From contig CAJWIW010000009.1 in NCBI GenBank assembly GCA_913041865.1, positions 1 to 20,684 of the forward strand: 20,684 nt of DNA. Direction: 5' to 3'. Shown one piece after another: positions 1 through 8,295 of the stretch (positions are counted from its first letter, which is position 1; every line of letters starts with the position of its first letter). The notes below the pieces were generated by a model, which was not told the DNA's origin, ran no database searches, and saw nothing but the letters and a program-made list of their open reading frames with translations. Origin of the DNA: an uncultured Gammaproteobacteria bacterium (GTDB taxonomy: Bacteria > Pseudomonadota > Gammaproteobacteria > GCA-002705445 > GCA-002716945). The position numbers and the translations under genes were made by a program.

Positions 1-121
1 CTAATCCTTTATAACCTATACAAGGTATACCTAAATAAGCACAATTTAAAGCAAAGGTACCTGCAGCATGAGTTCTCATTAAATGAACTCCATACTTAAA
101 TTTATTTAATATATACTCTGC
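1..121 (-). CDS. C-terminal part of a glycosyltransferase-like protein, truncated at both ends
   Basis: Read on the minus strand, positions 121 down to 1 form an open frame of about 40 codons running off the window edge. It contains RTHAAGTFALNCAYLGIPCI, which resembles the C-terminal nucleotide-sugar binding segment of GT-B glycosyltransferases (small/Gly-rich turn, aliphatic helix, then LGIPxI). Going upstream in this frame a TGA is met at 122-124, just where + strand sequence homologous to an ABC transporter begins. The fragment therefore has no start of its own and appears cut by the junction at about 110-135. The family assignment rests on one short motif and is tentative. It is too short and too protein-like to be an intergenic region. 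Confidence 0.45.
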
Positions 122-135
122 TCATCGAACATTAT
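110..135. other. Head-on junction between two truncated coding fragments
   Basis: Left of this point the minus strand encodes a glycosyltransferase-like fragment. Right of it the + strand encodes the middle of an ABC exporter: in-frame residues LYFVARIEHSISTRV, from about 132 up to the ATG at 177, still look like ABC membrane-domain sequence. Neither gene has its own end here. The + frame has a TGA at 84-86 and the minus frame a TGA at 122-124, as expected when each frame crosses into foreign sequence. This is an inversion breakpoint or a chimeric join, as seen in multiply displaced amplified single-cell DNA. The sequence alone cannot tell which. Confidence 0.6.
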
Positions 136-176
136 ATTTTGTTGCTAGAATTGAGCATTCGATATCAACTAGAGTA

Positions 177-1610
177 ATGGAGTCATGTCTTTTGAGGCCA
201 TATCAGGAACACATAGAGCAGTCACCATCACAGTTAACAAAACATATATTAGAAGATGCAGGAGCCCTCTGTTCTGGAATCATTTACCCTTTAATACAAA
301 TAGTTTCTAAAACTCTTATCATTATATTAATATCAGTTCTTTTAATTATTGTTGATTACAAAATATTCCTTTCGTCATTCTTTATATTCTCCTTAATTTA
401 TTTCTTTATATACAAAAGATTTACAAAAATAGCTAAAGAGGCAGGAGAACAGAGAGTAATAATCAACGATGATCGATATAAAACAACAAGAGATGTGCTT
501 GATGCTCTTAAAGAAGTAAGATTTTATTCAGTAGAAAATAATTATATTAATAAATTTTCAGATCATGCTAAGCAATTTTCGCTAGTTGATGCTAAAATAA
601 ATTTCTTTTCTGTAATTCCAAGATACATTATTGAAATAATCGTATTTGGCATAATCTTCTCTTCAATTCTTATAATCATTGGGACAGATAGTCAGTTAAA
701 GACATATTTACCAATTATAGGTGTTTTTATAATTGCCGCATATAGAGCAATACCGATGCTGCAAAATGTTTATACCAATTTGAATCTATTTAGGTTTTAT
801 CAGCCAATTTTCGGAATTATTGAGAATTTGTATAGAGTAAAAAAAATAAATATTGACTCTAGGAAGCAACAAGAACAATTGGAGTTTAGTGATAACATAG
901 AATTCAAAGACATTAACTTTTCTCATAAGGATCAGCCAAAAATCATTACTAATCTAAATTGTAAAATATATCATAAAAGTATAACTGCTTTAATAGGATC
1001 AACTGGATCTGGTAAAACATCATTAATCGATATACTCCTGGGCTTTTATAAACCTAGTTCTGGGACTATATTTGTTGATGGTAATAAACTAACAGAAGAT
1101 CTGCAGAATGCATTTAATAATGGAATCGGCTACGTAACACAATCAGTTAATCTTCAACAAAATACCATAGCTGAGAATATTGCTCTTGGGATGCCGCTGG
1201 AACAAATCGATATCGATAAAGTTTATGAAATACTTAAGGTTGTTGAGCTAGATAGTCTTATTCAAAACCTTGCTGAAGGAATACATACAAATATAGGTGA
1301 TAGAGGGACAAAATTAAGTGGAGGACAAAGACAGAGAATTGGTATCGCGAGAGCTCTTTATTCAACACCTAACATACTAGTTTTCGATGAATCCACTAAT
1401 GAACTAGATGCAGCAACAGAAACTAAAATATTAGAAAACATTAGATCATATCTACCTGAAATAACCATTATAATGATTACCCATAGATTATCATCACTGA
1501 AGCATGCGGATAGGATATTACTCTTTAGTAAAAATGTATTAGAGGACATTACTATTAAAAATAATCAAGATATAGGATATTTGGAGGATATTATTGATAT
1601 AAATAAATAA
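177..1610 (+). CDS. ABC exporter (PglK/MsbA-type fused permease-ATPase), 5'-truncated; probable lipid-linked glycan flippase
   Basis: The protein combines part of an exporter membrane domain (residues about 1-220, with hydrophobic segments near 38-75 and 140-190) with a complete nucleotide-binding domain. Visible motifs are Walker A GSTGSGKTS (near 274), signature LSGGQ (near 380), Walker B ending D404-E405, and the switch histidine H436. PglK and MsbA-like half-transporters are about 570-600 aa, so about 100 N-terminal residues (first helices) are missing. The open frame continues upstream of this ATG to about 129 with family-like residues but no start codon, so the ATG at 177 is simply the first one left after the junction. 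The neighbouring Wzy-like protein and initiating transferase suggest that it flips polyprenyl-diphosphate-linked sugars across the inner membrane. Substrate is inferred from context; the ABC family call is firm. Confidence 0.85.
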   Translation: MESCLLRPYQEHIEQSPSQLTKHILEDAGALCSGIIYPLIQIVSKTLIIILISVLLIIVDYKIFLSSFFIFSLIYFFIYKRFTKIAKEAGEQRVIINDDRYKTTRDVLDALKEVRFYSVENNYINKFSDHAKQFSLVDAKINFFSVIPRYIIEIIVFGIIFSSILIIIGTDSQLKTYLPIIGVFIIAAYRAIPMLQNVYTNLNLFRFYQPIFGIIENLYRVKKINIDSRKQQEQLEFSDNIEFKDINFSHKDQPKIITNLNCKIYHKSITALIGSTGSGKTSLIDILLGFYKPSSGTIFVDGNKLTEDLQNAFNNGIGYVTQSVNLQQNTIAENIALGMPLEQIDIDKVYEILKVVELDSLIQNLAEGIHTNIGDRGTKLSGGQRQRIGIARALYSTPNILVFDESTNELDAATETKILENIRSYLPEITIIMITHRLSSLKHADRILLFSKNVLEDITIKNNQDIGYLEDIIDINK

Positions 1611-2623
1611 TGATGGATATAACGATACAGCCTAAATTCTCATACTATAATCTTTTTGCATCTTTTTTCAGGAATAGTGTACAGATTAATTCTACTGATT
1701 ACTTATTTAACTCAGGTAGATCGTCTCTTTTTACCCTACTTAATCATGAGCATAAATCTATTAAGAGAGTTTTGCTCCCAGAATTAATATGTGATGATGT
1801 TACCGATATTATAAATAGATTAAACATCCCAATAGTATACTACCCTATAGATGATCGCTTAGATCCAAATATCGATTTTATATCAGATAACATCATTAAT
1901 GATCACAGTATACTTATCGTTCCTAATTATTTCGGTTCTGCATCGAATTGGGACGATATACTTAAGTTGAAAAACCATTATTCTATAACAATAGTAGAGG
2001 ATAATGCTCATAGCTTATTTGGGCGTTATAATAATCAAGAATTTGGGACCATTGGCGACATATCCTTCAATAGTTTGAGAAAGATATTACCTACTCTAGG
2101 AGGTTCTGTTTTAAAATTTAATAATGAACAACCTCAGGGTATTAAAATATCTAAGAGATTGCCAAATATCGATGAAATCAAGATATCGTTATCATCATTA
2201 AAGCCTAGATATTTTAGAAACTATAACCCCATGGTTAATGCGATAGGTAACAGCTTATCATCAATAGACTTCATAGATATATTTTCAAATTATATCTACA
2301 ATAAAACTTGCAAAGAAATGATATGTAATATAAGAAGAGAAAATTATAAGTTTTGGCATCACTATCTCAAAAATATTGACATTGAGCCAATAAAATTAAG
2401 AGATCCAATTTGCCCCTATGTTTATCCATGTTATGTCAAAAACTCTATAGATATTGATAGGTTTGTTCAATGGGGAAAGATGAATAATATATCTATTATT
2501 AATTGGCCTAAATTGCCAAATGATGTGAATTTACATCAATCTAAATTGTCTAAAATTATATGTTTTCCAGTAAATCATTTATATAAGCTAAATCAAATTA
2601 AAACCCTAAATGAATTACATTAA
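1610..2623 (+). CDS. DegT/DnrJ/EryC1/StrS-like PLP aminotransferase
   Basis: This fold-type I PLP protein resembles sugar aminotransferases that transfer an amino group from glutamate to a keto-sugar nucleotide. Visible features are the early FNSGRSSL segment (near 33-40), the IVEDNAHS motif with D131 and H134 where the PLP ring is held, and GDISFNSLRKILPTLGG with K158 placed as the Schiff-base lysine. At 337 aa it is shorter than usual DegT enzymes (about 370-390), mainly in the C-terminal half. The start overlaps the ABC stop (TAATG), with a second ATG at 1613 as alternative. The gene overlaps the following deacetylase by 14 nt, suggesting the two act together, and the dehydratase at 4740 could supply a 4-keto substrate. 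Exact substrate unknown. Confidence 0.75.
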   Translation: MMDITIQPKFSYYNLFASFFRNSVQINSTDYLFNSGRSSLFTLLNHEHKSIKRVLLPELICDDVTDIINRLNIPIVYYPIDDRLDPNIDFISDNIINDHSILIVPNYFGSASNWDDILKLKNHYSITIVEDNAHSLFGRYNNQEFGTIGDISFNSLRKILPTLGGSVLKFNNEQPQGIKISKRLPNIDEIKISLSSLKPRYFRNYNPMVNAIGNSLSSIDFIDIFSNYIYNKTCKEMICNIRRENYKFWHHYLKNIDIEPIKLRDPICPYVYPCYVKNSIDIDRFVQWGKMNNISIINWPKLPNDVNLHQSKLSKIICFPVNHLYKLNQIKTLNELH

Positions 2624-3335
2624 AAATATAATAAGAGATAGCTTAGGATACGCTAACTATCATCTTTACAAGAGATTTTTACCAAAGGGTAATAGAATCC
2701 TTATTTATCATGCATTTGGGACTAAATTAAAACATGACACTTATGGTATAAGTATAAATTTAGATAATTTTGAGACTCACTTGAAATATCTTTCAGATAA
2801 TTATCAAATTACTGATATAAATGATTATTGTGATAACCAGATAACGGTTTCAGTTACAATTGATGATGGTTATAAGTGCACGCTTGATGCTATAGATCTA
2901 CTAGCAAAGTATAATGTAACTTTCTCATTATTCATTACTACGGACTTTATCAATAAAGAAGACTATCTGACTAAAAAAGATATACTTGAGATCGCGCAAC
3001 TAGATATATCCAATATAGGTAGCCATTGTAGATCTCACACAAGATTAGCGGATCTAAATAGATTTATGCAAGAACAGGAAATTATTCAAAGTAAAGAGTA
3101 TATTGAAGAAATTATTTCAAAAAAAATTGATAGGATTAGTTATCCGCATGGATCTTTTAATGATATTACAATAGACCTAATGTCTGAATCAGGCTATGAA
3201 TACGGACTATGTAGCAAAAAAGATTATAATCACTCGAATACAAATAGATATGTCCTAAATAGGTCGGAAATTATATCTAAGGATAAAGTTTCAAATCTTA
3301 AGAGAAAAATTCAAGGATATTATGATTACTATTAG
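2610..3335 (+). CDS. NodB-type polysaccharide/carbohydrate deacetylase
   Basis: A carbohydrate esterase family 4-like protein that would remove an N- or O-acyl group from a sugar using a bound metal. The NodB motifs are present: TIDDGY (D85 as base, D86 as metal ligand), SHCRSH (H139 and H143, the H-x3-H metal ligands), and SYPHG (178-181). No signal peptide or transmembrane segment is evident, so it probably acts in the cytoplasm on a nucleotide- or lipid-linked intermediate. Length 241 aa is typical for a single NodB domain. It overlaps the aminotransferase upstream by 14 nt and the polymerase downstream by 14 nt, implying tight co-translation. Family assignment is strong; the substrate cannot be read from the sequence. 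Confidence 0.85.
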   Translation: MNYIKNIIRDSLGYANYHLYKRFLPKGNRILIYHAFGTKLKHDTYGISINLDNFETHLKYLSDNYQITDINDYCDNQITVSVTIDDGYKCTLDAIDLLAKYNVTFSLFITTDFINKEDYLTKKDILEIAQLDISNIGSHCRSHTRLADLNRFMQEQEIIQSKEYIEEIISKKIDRISYPHGSFNDITIDLMSESGYEYGLCSKKDYNHSNTNRYVLNRSEIISKDKVSNLKRKIQGYYDYY

Positions 3336-4695
3336 AAATATATCAATAGATTATCAAAAAATATTAATGGTTCTCTCTACAATATTGGTTTTTGGAATAC
3401 TTCTAAAGATACCAGATAAAAGACCATACGTTGCTATTGAAACATTATTACTCTCTTTCACTTTGATATTCTCAATTATATATTTAGCCTCAATAAAAAC
3501 CAAGGATATCAAGCTAAGTCCATTGCTTTTCTTTTTTCTTTTGTACTTATTTCTCTATAATTTTATTATAATTTTCATCAGACCTTTAGAGGTAGATGTT
3601 AGTCTTTTTGACTCTTTACTTTTTTCTATTCAAGAATTTAGAATAAGCACATTGGGATATTTTCTGCCACTAATATTCATACCATTAATGACTGATGAGA
3701 GAGATAGAATATACGAGTATATTATACTACTTGCAAAAATTTCTATAATTTATACTTTTTTTGAGCAATTTGTTTCAAGTATTGGATTTAGAGAGTTTTT
3801 TGAACTTCTCTATACAAATAGCGGTGTCGTTACCTCAAATCAGATAGGAGTTAAGAGTTTAGGCATGTATCGAATTTGGGGCTTAATGGGCTCACCACAA
3901 CTATTGGGTGTATTTCATATTATTACTGGTTTATTCCTATTAAGTCGAAAAAAATATTTATGGACTTTCCTGAGTTTCATTGCAGTCATTTTATCAACAT
4001 CGAAAACTGCATATCTTATATTAATTATTTTATCATTCTTGTATTTATTCGTTAATAAAAAATATCTCTATCTTTTTTTAAGTAGTCTATTATTAATAAC
4101 GATCAGTACTTTTTTATTTGAATTTAATAGGTACTTAGTTGAACAGATGTCAAACGATTATCAGTATATACAAAAATTTGTTCAATCAATACAAGGCTAT
4201 TTCTTACTTCTTGCAAATGAGCTTGATTATGAAACTGGAAATATATATGGACAAGGCGCTGTTTATATTAATGAAACTGGTCCACTATCAAGAGTTGTGA
4301 AGTATTTCACCGAGAATCCTCTCAACTTACTTTTTGGTAAAGGTATAACATACTCGTTTATAAGCGTTGAGCAATTATCTTATACAAATTTTTATGATCA
4401 TGGTTTGAATGCAAATGATCAAGCATTCGTAGGATTATCATCAGATTTTTATTTACTAACTTATTTTGAACAATATGGAATTGTAGGTCTTATACTCTTA
4501 TTTATTATTTTCTTTGTAGTTCCTACCTATAAATTGTTTAATTTCCATTCATTTGTATTATATATACCAATAGTATTTTTTTTATCGATGTTACATTATC
4601 CTCCTCAAATTTCGAAATTAATGATGTTTTTTGTTAGTTTCTCAATATGGATGATATATTCATCGTATTATAAGAGTTCAAAAAATATAAATTAG
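3322..4695 (+). CDS. Wzy/WaaL-like O-antigen polymerase or ligase (polytopic membrane protein)
   Basis: The 457-aa protein is strongly hydrophobic with about 11-12 predicted membrane helices. One large soluble loop lies between about residues 266 and 385, before the last three helices. That architecture is characteristic of the Wzy/WaaL (O-antigen ligase) superfamily, which joins lipid-linked repeat units or transfers them to an acceptor in the periplasm. Sequence conservation in this family is low, so polymerase and ligase cannot be separated. Its position among glycan genes favours a polymerase. It overlaps the deacetylase by 14 nt. It is followed by the only sizeable gap in the window (44 nt), where I see no convincing promoter or hairpin. 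Confidence 0.75.
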   Translation: MITIRNISIDYQKILMVLSTILVFGILLKIPDKRPYVAIETLLLSFTLIFSIIYLASIKTKDIKLSPLLFFFLLYLFLYNFIIIFIRPLEVDVSLFDSLLFSIQEFRISTLGYFLPLIFIPLMTDERDRIYEYIILLAKISIIYTFFEQFVSSIGFREFFELLYTNSGVVTSNQIGVKSLGMYRIWGLMGSPQLLGVFHIITGLFLLSRKKYLWTFLSFIAVILSTSKTAYLILIILSFLYLFVNKKYLYLFLSSLLLITISTFLFEFNRYLVEQMSNDYQYIQKFVQSIQGYFLLLANELDYETGNIYGQGAVYINETGPLSRVVKYFTENPLNLLFGKGITYSFISVEQLSYTNFYDHGLNANDQAFVGLSSDFYLLTYFEQYGIVGLILLFIIFFVVPTYKLFNFHSFVLYIPIVFFLSMLHYPPQISKLMMFFVSFSIWMIYSSYYKSSKNIN

Positions 4696-4739
4696 CTTTC
4701 AACTATCAAATATCTAAATAATCAAGTAAAATCAATAAT

Positions 4740-6665
4740 ATGAGAAATTTTCTGATTAAACTGCCCAGGAACATTAAAAGATCTCTGCTTATCACAATAG
4801 ATGTCTTGGCAATTGGCATGGTCTATTGGTCATCTTTAATGATAAGATCAGGCAGTGTTTTTTTACCTTCTGAGGGTTATGAATTAACCAAAGCTTCGCC
4901 AGAGGCTCTATATTTTTCAGCAATAATAGTAATTCTGATCACAATACCTGTTTTTATTTTATCTAGGCTCTATCGATCCATTATAAGATATATATCGCTT
5001 GAAACGTATGTGAAAATAACTAAAGCTACTTTTATATCATCTATCCTTGCAAGTTTTGCTATGACATTAGTTGTTGCTCCAATTCCAAGATCAACGTTCT
5101 TAATATATTTTGTGTTACTTACACTAGTGATGTTTTATACAAGATATACGGCCCGTAGTTATCTGTCTAATCATCCTAGTTATGCTAGAAAAAATATCCT
5201 TATTTTTGGTATTGATGATAGCTCTCAAAAAGTTCATGAGCTTCTTAAAAATTCAAATGAGTTTAGAACAAGAGGTTTTTTGAGTGATAACGATGAAGAT
5301 AAGAAAACGCGAGTAAGTGAAGTCCCAGTTTTTATGGCAAAAGATATAGCAAAGATTGTTGAAACAAGAGACATTGACGAAATTATTGTTCTTCCAGATG
5401 ACTCTGGATCTATTAAGCCCTCCATTTTAAGTAGTTTACATTCAGTAAGAAAAAAACTTAGGAAAATACCTGATTTAAATAGGATAGCAAGAGGAACATT
5501 ACTAGCTGATGATATAAAAAAAATTGAAATCGAAGACCTACTTGGAAGAGATGCAGTTAAACCTGATCCTTATCTACTTAAATCTTGTATTACAGATAAG
5601 AGCGTTTTGATAACTGGATGCGGAGGCTCAATTGGTTCCGAATTAGCAAAACAAATTATAAATCTACAACCTAAATCTCTCATCCTATTAGAACAGTCTG
5701 AATATTCTTTATATAAGATACTTCAAGAACTTAATGATTTAAAAAGAACGCAAAGCATTGATGTGCCAATAATATCCTATCAAGGATCAGTATGTGATGA
5801 GTCTCTCATTGAATATATATTTACCTCTAATACCATAGATACAGTATATCATGCAGCAGCTAATAAACATGTGCCGCTAGTAGAACATAATGCATTAGAT
5901 GCAATTAAAACAAATATATTTGGAACATACACAATTGCAAATATTGCTTATAAAAAAAGTACAGAAAACTTTGTCCTAATATCGAGTGATAAGGCTGTCA
6001 GACCTACCAATATAATGGGAGCAACAAAAAGATTTTCTGAAATTATATTGCAAGCTATACAAAATAAAATTAATGAATTACCTAAAAAAATATCTAAAAC
6101 AAAATTTTGTATGGTGAGATTTGGGAATGTTTTAGATACCTCAGGATCTGTTGTTCCATTGTTTAGAAAGCAGATTAAAAATGGTGGACCAGTGACCGTT
6201 ACAGACAAAGAAGTGATAAGGTATTTTATGACAATAAAAGAAGCTACTGAATTAGTTATTCAAGCAGGATCATTAAGCAAGGGTGGCGATGTTTTCTTAC
6301 TAGAAATGGGAAAGCCTGTAAATATTTATAGCTTAGCCAGACAAATGATCGAACTTTCTGGCTATGAGGTCAAAGATAATAAGAATATGCTTGGTGATAT
6401 TGAGATTGAATTTACTGGTTTAAGAGAGGGCGAGAAACTTTATGAGGAACTACTCATTGGTGATAATGTCCAAAAAACAGCTCATACATCTATTATGAGT
6501 GCTAAGGAAGATGCGTTATCATTTGACCAAGTCGCCCAATACATAGAAAAATTTAGAGATCTTTCACCATCCAGTAGTAGCAAAGAAATCAGACTATTAT
6601 TGTTGGAATCCATTGGTTCTGATTACTCACCAAAGAGTAATGTTATAGATATTAATAAAGTTTAA
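4740..6665 (+). CDS. Membrane-bound UDP-N-acetylhexosamine 4,6-dehydratase (WbpM/PglF/CapD type)
   Basis: This long-type dehydratase converts a UDP-N-acetylhexosamine to the 4-keto-6-deoxy sugar that feeds several amino- and deoxy-sugar pathways. The N-terminus has four membrane helices (about 18-35, 58-75, 97-113, 119-135). A cytoplasmic Rossmann-like linker domain follows (about 150-250, with ILIFGIDD). The catalytic SDR domain starts at about 288 with GCGGSIGSELA, then has HAAANKHVPLVE (371-382) and SSDKAVRPTN (415-424). The active-site motif is MxxxK (M426, K430) instead of YxxxK, as in WbpM and PglF. Length (641 aa) matches the family. It may supply the substrate of the aminotransferase at 1610 and the priming sugar for the transferase at 11130. 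Family call is firm; the exact product stereochemistry is not. Confidence 0.93.
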   Translation: MRNFLIKLPRNIKRSLLITIDVLAIGMVYWSSLMIRSGSVFLPSEGYELTKASPEALYFSAIIVILITIPVFILSRLYRSIIRYISLETYVKITKATFISSILASFAMTLVVAPIPRSTFLIYFVLLTLVMFYTRYTARSYLSNHPSYARKNILIFGIDDSSQKVHELLKNSNEFRTRGFLSDNDEDKKTRVSEVPVFMAKDIAKIVETRDIDEIIVLPDDSGSIKPSILSSLHSVRKKLRKIPDLNRIARGTLLADDIKKIEIEDLLGRDAVKPDPYLLKSCITDKSVLITGCGGSIGSELAKQIINLQPKSLILLEQSEYSLYKILQELNDLKRTQSIDVPIISYQGSVCDESLIEYIFTSNTIDTVYHAAANKHVPLVEHNALDAIKTNIFGTYTIANIAYKKSTENFVLISSDKAVRPTNIMGATKRFSEIILQAIQNKINELPKKISKTKFCMVRFGNVLDTSGSVVPLFRKQIKNGGPVTVTDKEVIRYFMTIKEATELVIQAGSLSKGGDVFLLEMGKPVNIYSLARQMIELSGYEVKDNKNMLGDIEIEFTGLREGEKLYEELLIGDNVQKTAHTSIMSAKEDALSFDQVAQYIEKFRDLSPSSSSKEIRLLLLESIGSDYSPKSNVIDINKV

Positions 6666-6669
6666 GCTT

Positions 6670-8295
6670 ATGCCAGATAATGTAATTATTATTACTTCGA
6701 GTAATGATGCGACATCGTTAGATCTCTCCAAGTATTCTGAGGTATATTCTCTAGATTACAATACAACACTAAATAATAGCTGTATTAAATATTTATATCA
6801 GCACACTCCTGATAATATCGATAATCTACCAATAAAAATTGCTAGAATGTGGTACAGAGATGATGATGGAACTTTCTCTTCAGATAGTGAATACTCTATA
6901 GAACTAGTCTTAGAAAAAAGGATATCATTTATGATATCTAATATGCTTAAACTGTACTTTGAGTTTAAAAGACTTGCTGGTATATCAGGTTCTATAACTC
7001 TTCCAGTAGGTGCTCCAAAATATTTTCTAGATATTGCAAAAATATTTGAAAATAAAACATCAATAATTTATGGTAAACATTTTTTTAACTCTGATCTGTC
7101 AGACTTCATTAATAATAGAGCACAGATATCTGAAATTAAAGTTAATAGACTTAGTACGTTGTTGAGATATTTACAAAGACCATTTATTAAACTTCTGTAT
7201 CAAAAAGTTATTATATTCCCAGATTGGACTTACTCTCATCAAAAAAATAATAAGTATATATACCAGAATCATCATAATATCCTAAAAGGTTTTTACTTGA
7301 AAAAGTCTATAATTAATAAAGATATCAGCATATCTAAGATTAATGAGGATGCGATAAGAAATATTTTAAAAACTCATTTAATTGAAGAGACTATTCACAA
7401 TGATCTCATTCTCCTCATAAGTAAAATAATTAAATATGAATTCCAATATAACAAAAACAAGATTAGTAGTACTTATTATACATATAAAGAATTATTATCC
7501 TATTATAGGCCTAAAAAAGTAGTCATACCTGATGATGGTCAGTACCCATGGTATAACTTAGTACTACAAATATGTAAAAAGAAAAATATCAATATTGTAT
7601 CTGTTCTAGATGGTTATATGAGTTATGTTAATCAAGAGGAGGTTAAAATTAACAATAATGTCTCAAACACATTAGTAGAAAACTTTGCTACCATGGGTTC
7701 ACTGAATGATCAACTCATTAAAGCACATATACCTACGTTTAATAGAATAATGATCAAATCACCCATTATTGATCATTTCGATAACAAGAATCATTCAAAG
7801 AAATATGATTATATTATAATGATGCCTATCCCTAATCCAATGAATCCAGTAAGTAGGTGGGATATGCGTTATCGATATATAATCGATACAATCAATAGTA
7901 TTAAGAATTATGAAAATCAAAAGATAGCTATAAAGCTTAAAAAAGGCATTGATGATAACATCAATGTACTAAAGACAATCCTCAGTACGTTTAAAAAAGA
8001 TTGCTTTACTATTCTGTCAGATCCATCTCACAAAGTTTTACCTACTTCAAAAAATGTCATAGGGCAAGCTGGTACTACTATATTTGAGGCAGCTTTATTG
8101 GAGATTCCATATTTTATTTATGAACCTATTTATTGTGGATTAAGTAAAGAATCTATTCAAAAATCCATTATTCCAGAGATATACATAGCCAGGAGTAAGA
8201 AATATCTACAAAATAATTTAGCGAACAAAATGAGTGTGAAATTACCAAAAGAGCAATTAACAGATGGTAATCCTATGTCAATAGCAATAACATGA
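6670..8295 (+). CDS. Unrecognised protein with GT-B-like C-terminal half, probable glycosyltransferase
   Basis: I do not recognise this 541-aa protein as a named family. It has no signal peptide and no clear membrane helix. The C-terminal part carries NVIGQAGTTIFEAALLEIPY (about 462-481). This Gly/Thr-rich turn followed by a helix with Glu and a short strand ending in Pro is the pattern at the nucleotide-sugar site of GT-B transferases and of CDP-glycerol/KpsC-like surface-carbohydrate proteins. An upstream segment, VVIPDDGQYPWYNLVLQIC, looks like an N-terminal Rossmann half. It starts 4 nt after the dehydratase stop and overlaps the next gene by ATGA, so it belongs to the operon. A glycosyl or glycerol-phosphate transferase role is inferred from fold pattern and context only. 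Confidence 0.5.
   Translation: MPDNVIIITSSNDATSLDLSKYSEVYSLDYNTTLNNSCIKYLYQHTPDNIDNLPIKIARMWYRDDDGTFSSDSEYSIELVLEKRISFMISNMLKLYFEFKRLAGISGSITLPVGAPKYFLDIAKIFENKTSIIYGKHFFNSDLSDFINNRAQISEIKVNRLSTLLRYLQRPFIKLLYQKVIIFPDWTYSHQKNNKYIYQNHHNILKGFYLKKSIINKDISISKINEDAIRNILKTHLIEETIHNDLILLISKIIKYEFQYNKNKISSTYYTYKELLSYYRPKKVVIPDDGQYPWYNLVLQICKKKNINIVSVLDGYMSYVNQEEVKINNNVSNTLVENFATMGSLNDQLIKAHIPTFNRIMIKSPIIDHFDNKNHSKKYDYIIMMPIPNPMNPVSRWDMRYRYIIDTINSIKNYENQKIAIKLKKGIDDNINVLKTILSTFKKDCFTILSDPSHKVLPTSKNVIGQAGTTIFEAALLEIPYFIYEPIYCGLSKESIQKSIIPEIYIARSKKYLQNNLANKMSVKLPKEQLTDGNPMSIAIT

Noticed and set aside
87..176. Extending the ABC gene upstream of the ATG at 177 to a true start
   Set aside because: The frame is open to 87 and partly family-like, but holds no ATG, GTG or TTG, and the part left of about 130 belongs to the minus-strand fragment.
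4696..4739. Promoter or terminator in the largest gap
   Set aside because: The 44 nt are plain AT-rich sequence with no paired -35/-10 boxes and no inverted repeat followed by a T-run that I could find.
5948..6208. An 86-codon open frame on the minus strand
   Set aside because: It is antisense to the conserved SSDK and MxxxK active-site region of the dehydratase; chance opening.
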